Source: a virus
Length of the DNA: 28,827 nucleotides
Strand: one strand, 5' to 3'
Virus record (IMG/VR): IMGVR_UViG_3300026094_000028
Coordinates: 1 to 28,827 of that record
A program made the position numbers and the translations under genes. Below the pieces are notes generated by a model. That model ran no database searches and was not told where the DNA came from. It was given only the letters and a program-made list of their open reading frames with translations. Position 1 is the first letter of the stretch. Each line of letters begins with the position of its first letter. Shown one piece after another: positions 28,048 to 28,827 of this stretch.

Positions 28048-28827
28048 GCAACTCTCAGGGACAGAAGCTAAGACGATTCTTGGGGTTGCTGGTGAGAATA
28101 CCCACAACGGTCAAATCCGTAGTGATGAATTTCTGCCTGAACTCCGTGGCAAGCGGGCTATCAAGAAGTATCGTGAGATGCGTGAGAATGATAGCACTAT
28201 CGGCGCTGTCATGTATGCAGTCGAGCAGATTCTCAGGGATGTTGACCTTAAGGTTCAAGCTGTAGATGACTCCGACGCGGCTAAGAAAGAGGCCGACTAC
28301 ATGGAGAGTGTCCTTGAGGATATGGAACACACTCTTGATGACCACATCTCTGAGGCTCTTTCCTTCTTGAGCTATGGTTTTAGCTGGTTTGAGGTGGTAT
28401 ACAAGCGTCGAGAGGGGATGGGCACCAGAAACCCCAAGAAGCGGTCTAAATACGATGATGGTCGCATTGGTGTCCGTAAGATTGCCTCCCGTGCCCCTTG
28501 GACTGTCTCTAGGTTTGATGTGGACCAAAAGACCGGGGAGATTCTTGGCATGTATCAAGAAGGCTCCTACGGCAACCACAAGCACTATATTCCCACGCGG
28601 AAGAGCCTCTACTACAGGACTACAAGCATCAACAATGATCCTTCTGGCAGGCCTATTATCCGTAATGCTTACACTTCCTACGAGTTTCTGAACAACCTTC
28701 AGGTTATCGAAGCTATTGCAGTGGAACGTGAGCTTGCTGGTATTCCTGTGGCCCGTATCCCTGCTGAATACCTTAGCCCTGATGCTACCGCTGCACAGAA
28801 GGCTTTTGTCTCTGAGCTTCAAGCTAT
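28040..28827 (+). CDS. Portal protein (5' part, runs off the window)
   Basis: Open to the window end with at least 262 codons. It starts MVKQLSGTEAKTILGVAGEN, then REMRENDSTIGAVMYAVEQI, DHISEALSFLSYGFSWFEV, YKRREG, APWTVSRFDVD and KTGEILGMYQ, a pattern of DUF935-like portal proteins that form the head vertex channel. It lies downstream of terminase, as expected. Its own start lacks a good ribosome site; translation may depend on termination of the overlapping HNH gene. Good confidence for portal, moderate for the family name. Confidence 0.82.
   Translation, partial: MVKQLSGTEAKTILGVAGENTHNGQIRSDEFLPELRGKRAIKKYREMRENDSTIGAVMYAVEQILRDVDLKVQAVDDSDAAKKEADYMESVLEDMEHTLDDHISEALSFLSYGFSWFEVVYKRREGMGTRNPKKRSKYDDGRIGVRKIASRAPWTVSRFDVDQKTGEILGMYQEGSYGNHKHYIPTRKSLYYRTTSINNDPSGRPIIRNAYTSYEFLNNLQVIEAIAVERELAGIPVARIPAEYLSPDATAAQKAFVSELQA

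Noticed and set aside
28055-28822. Leftward 255-aa frame opposite the portal
   Set aside because: Antisense shadow of the portal gene; the portal frame has clear family patterns and this one has none.

Overview
The window looks like part of the genome of a strictly lytic, tailed double-stranded DNA phage, most likely infecting a marine alphaproteobacterium (Roseobacter/Rhodobacteraceae type). The reasons are a T7-style replication set (primase-helicase, family A DNA polymerase, 5'-3' exonuclease, endonuclease I, single-strand binding protein), a nucleotide-scavenging set (class II B12-type ribonucleotide reductase, ThyX, MazG-like pyrophosphohydrolase), terminase and portal genes, densely packed small overlapping genes, many homing endonucleases and no integrase. 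The gene set resembles the roseophage SIO1/cobavirus kind of podophage; that placement is inference from content, not a database result.

Layout. A long leftward block runs from about 20.6 kb to position 1. A rightward block runs from about 21.2 kb to the end. They diverge from a repeat-rich control region (20.6-21.2 kb). The leftward block starts with an endolysin and small genes behind four near-consensus sigma-70-type promoters (about 20.05, 19.59, 18.99 and 17.69 kb). It then carries a GC-rich insert and a phage sigma factor (15.8-16.4 kb). Next, behind a conserved phage-type promoter at 15.45 kb, come thyX, small genes, helicase, split polymerase and a C5-methyltransferase. Behind a second copy of that promoter at 8.4 kb come SSB, exonuclease, endonuclease I, phosphoesterase, methyltransferase, MazG and ribonucleotide reductase. 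The rightward block has seven small unknown genes (21.25-23.1 kb) with a terminator, a 1.2 kb non-coding stretch holding the third copy of the promoter, then terminase small and large subunits, a LamG-like structural protein, a decayed gene, an HNH gene and the start of the portal gene.

Proposed logic (inference). Host polymerase transcribes the early genes from TTGACA-N17 promoters. The leftward early operon makes an ECF-like sigma factor. That factor recognises GGAATA-N15-GTACTT, present exactly three times with identical spacing and always pointing into the replication or packaging genes. Two of the three resulting leaders contain arrays of a 10-bp palindrome (type TACTATAGTA) phased at 12 bp. 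Related sequence sits between the -35 and -10 boxes of the early promoters, suggesting one DNA-binding regulator that links early shut-off to later transcription.

Other highlights. Two HNH genes sit beside diverged duplicates of the gene they interrupt: a portal 5' end fused to one HNH, and a thyX 3' end left behind the other. One small gene upstream of the portal has two in-frame TAA codons. The polymerase exonuclease domain is a separate gene.
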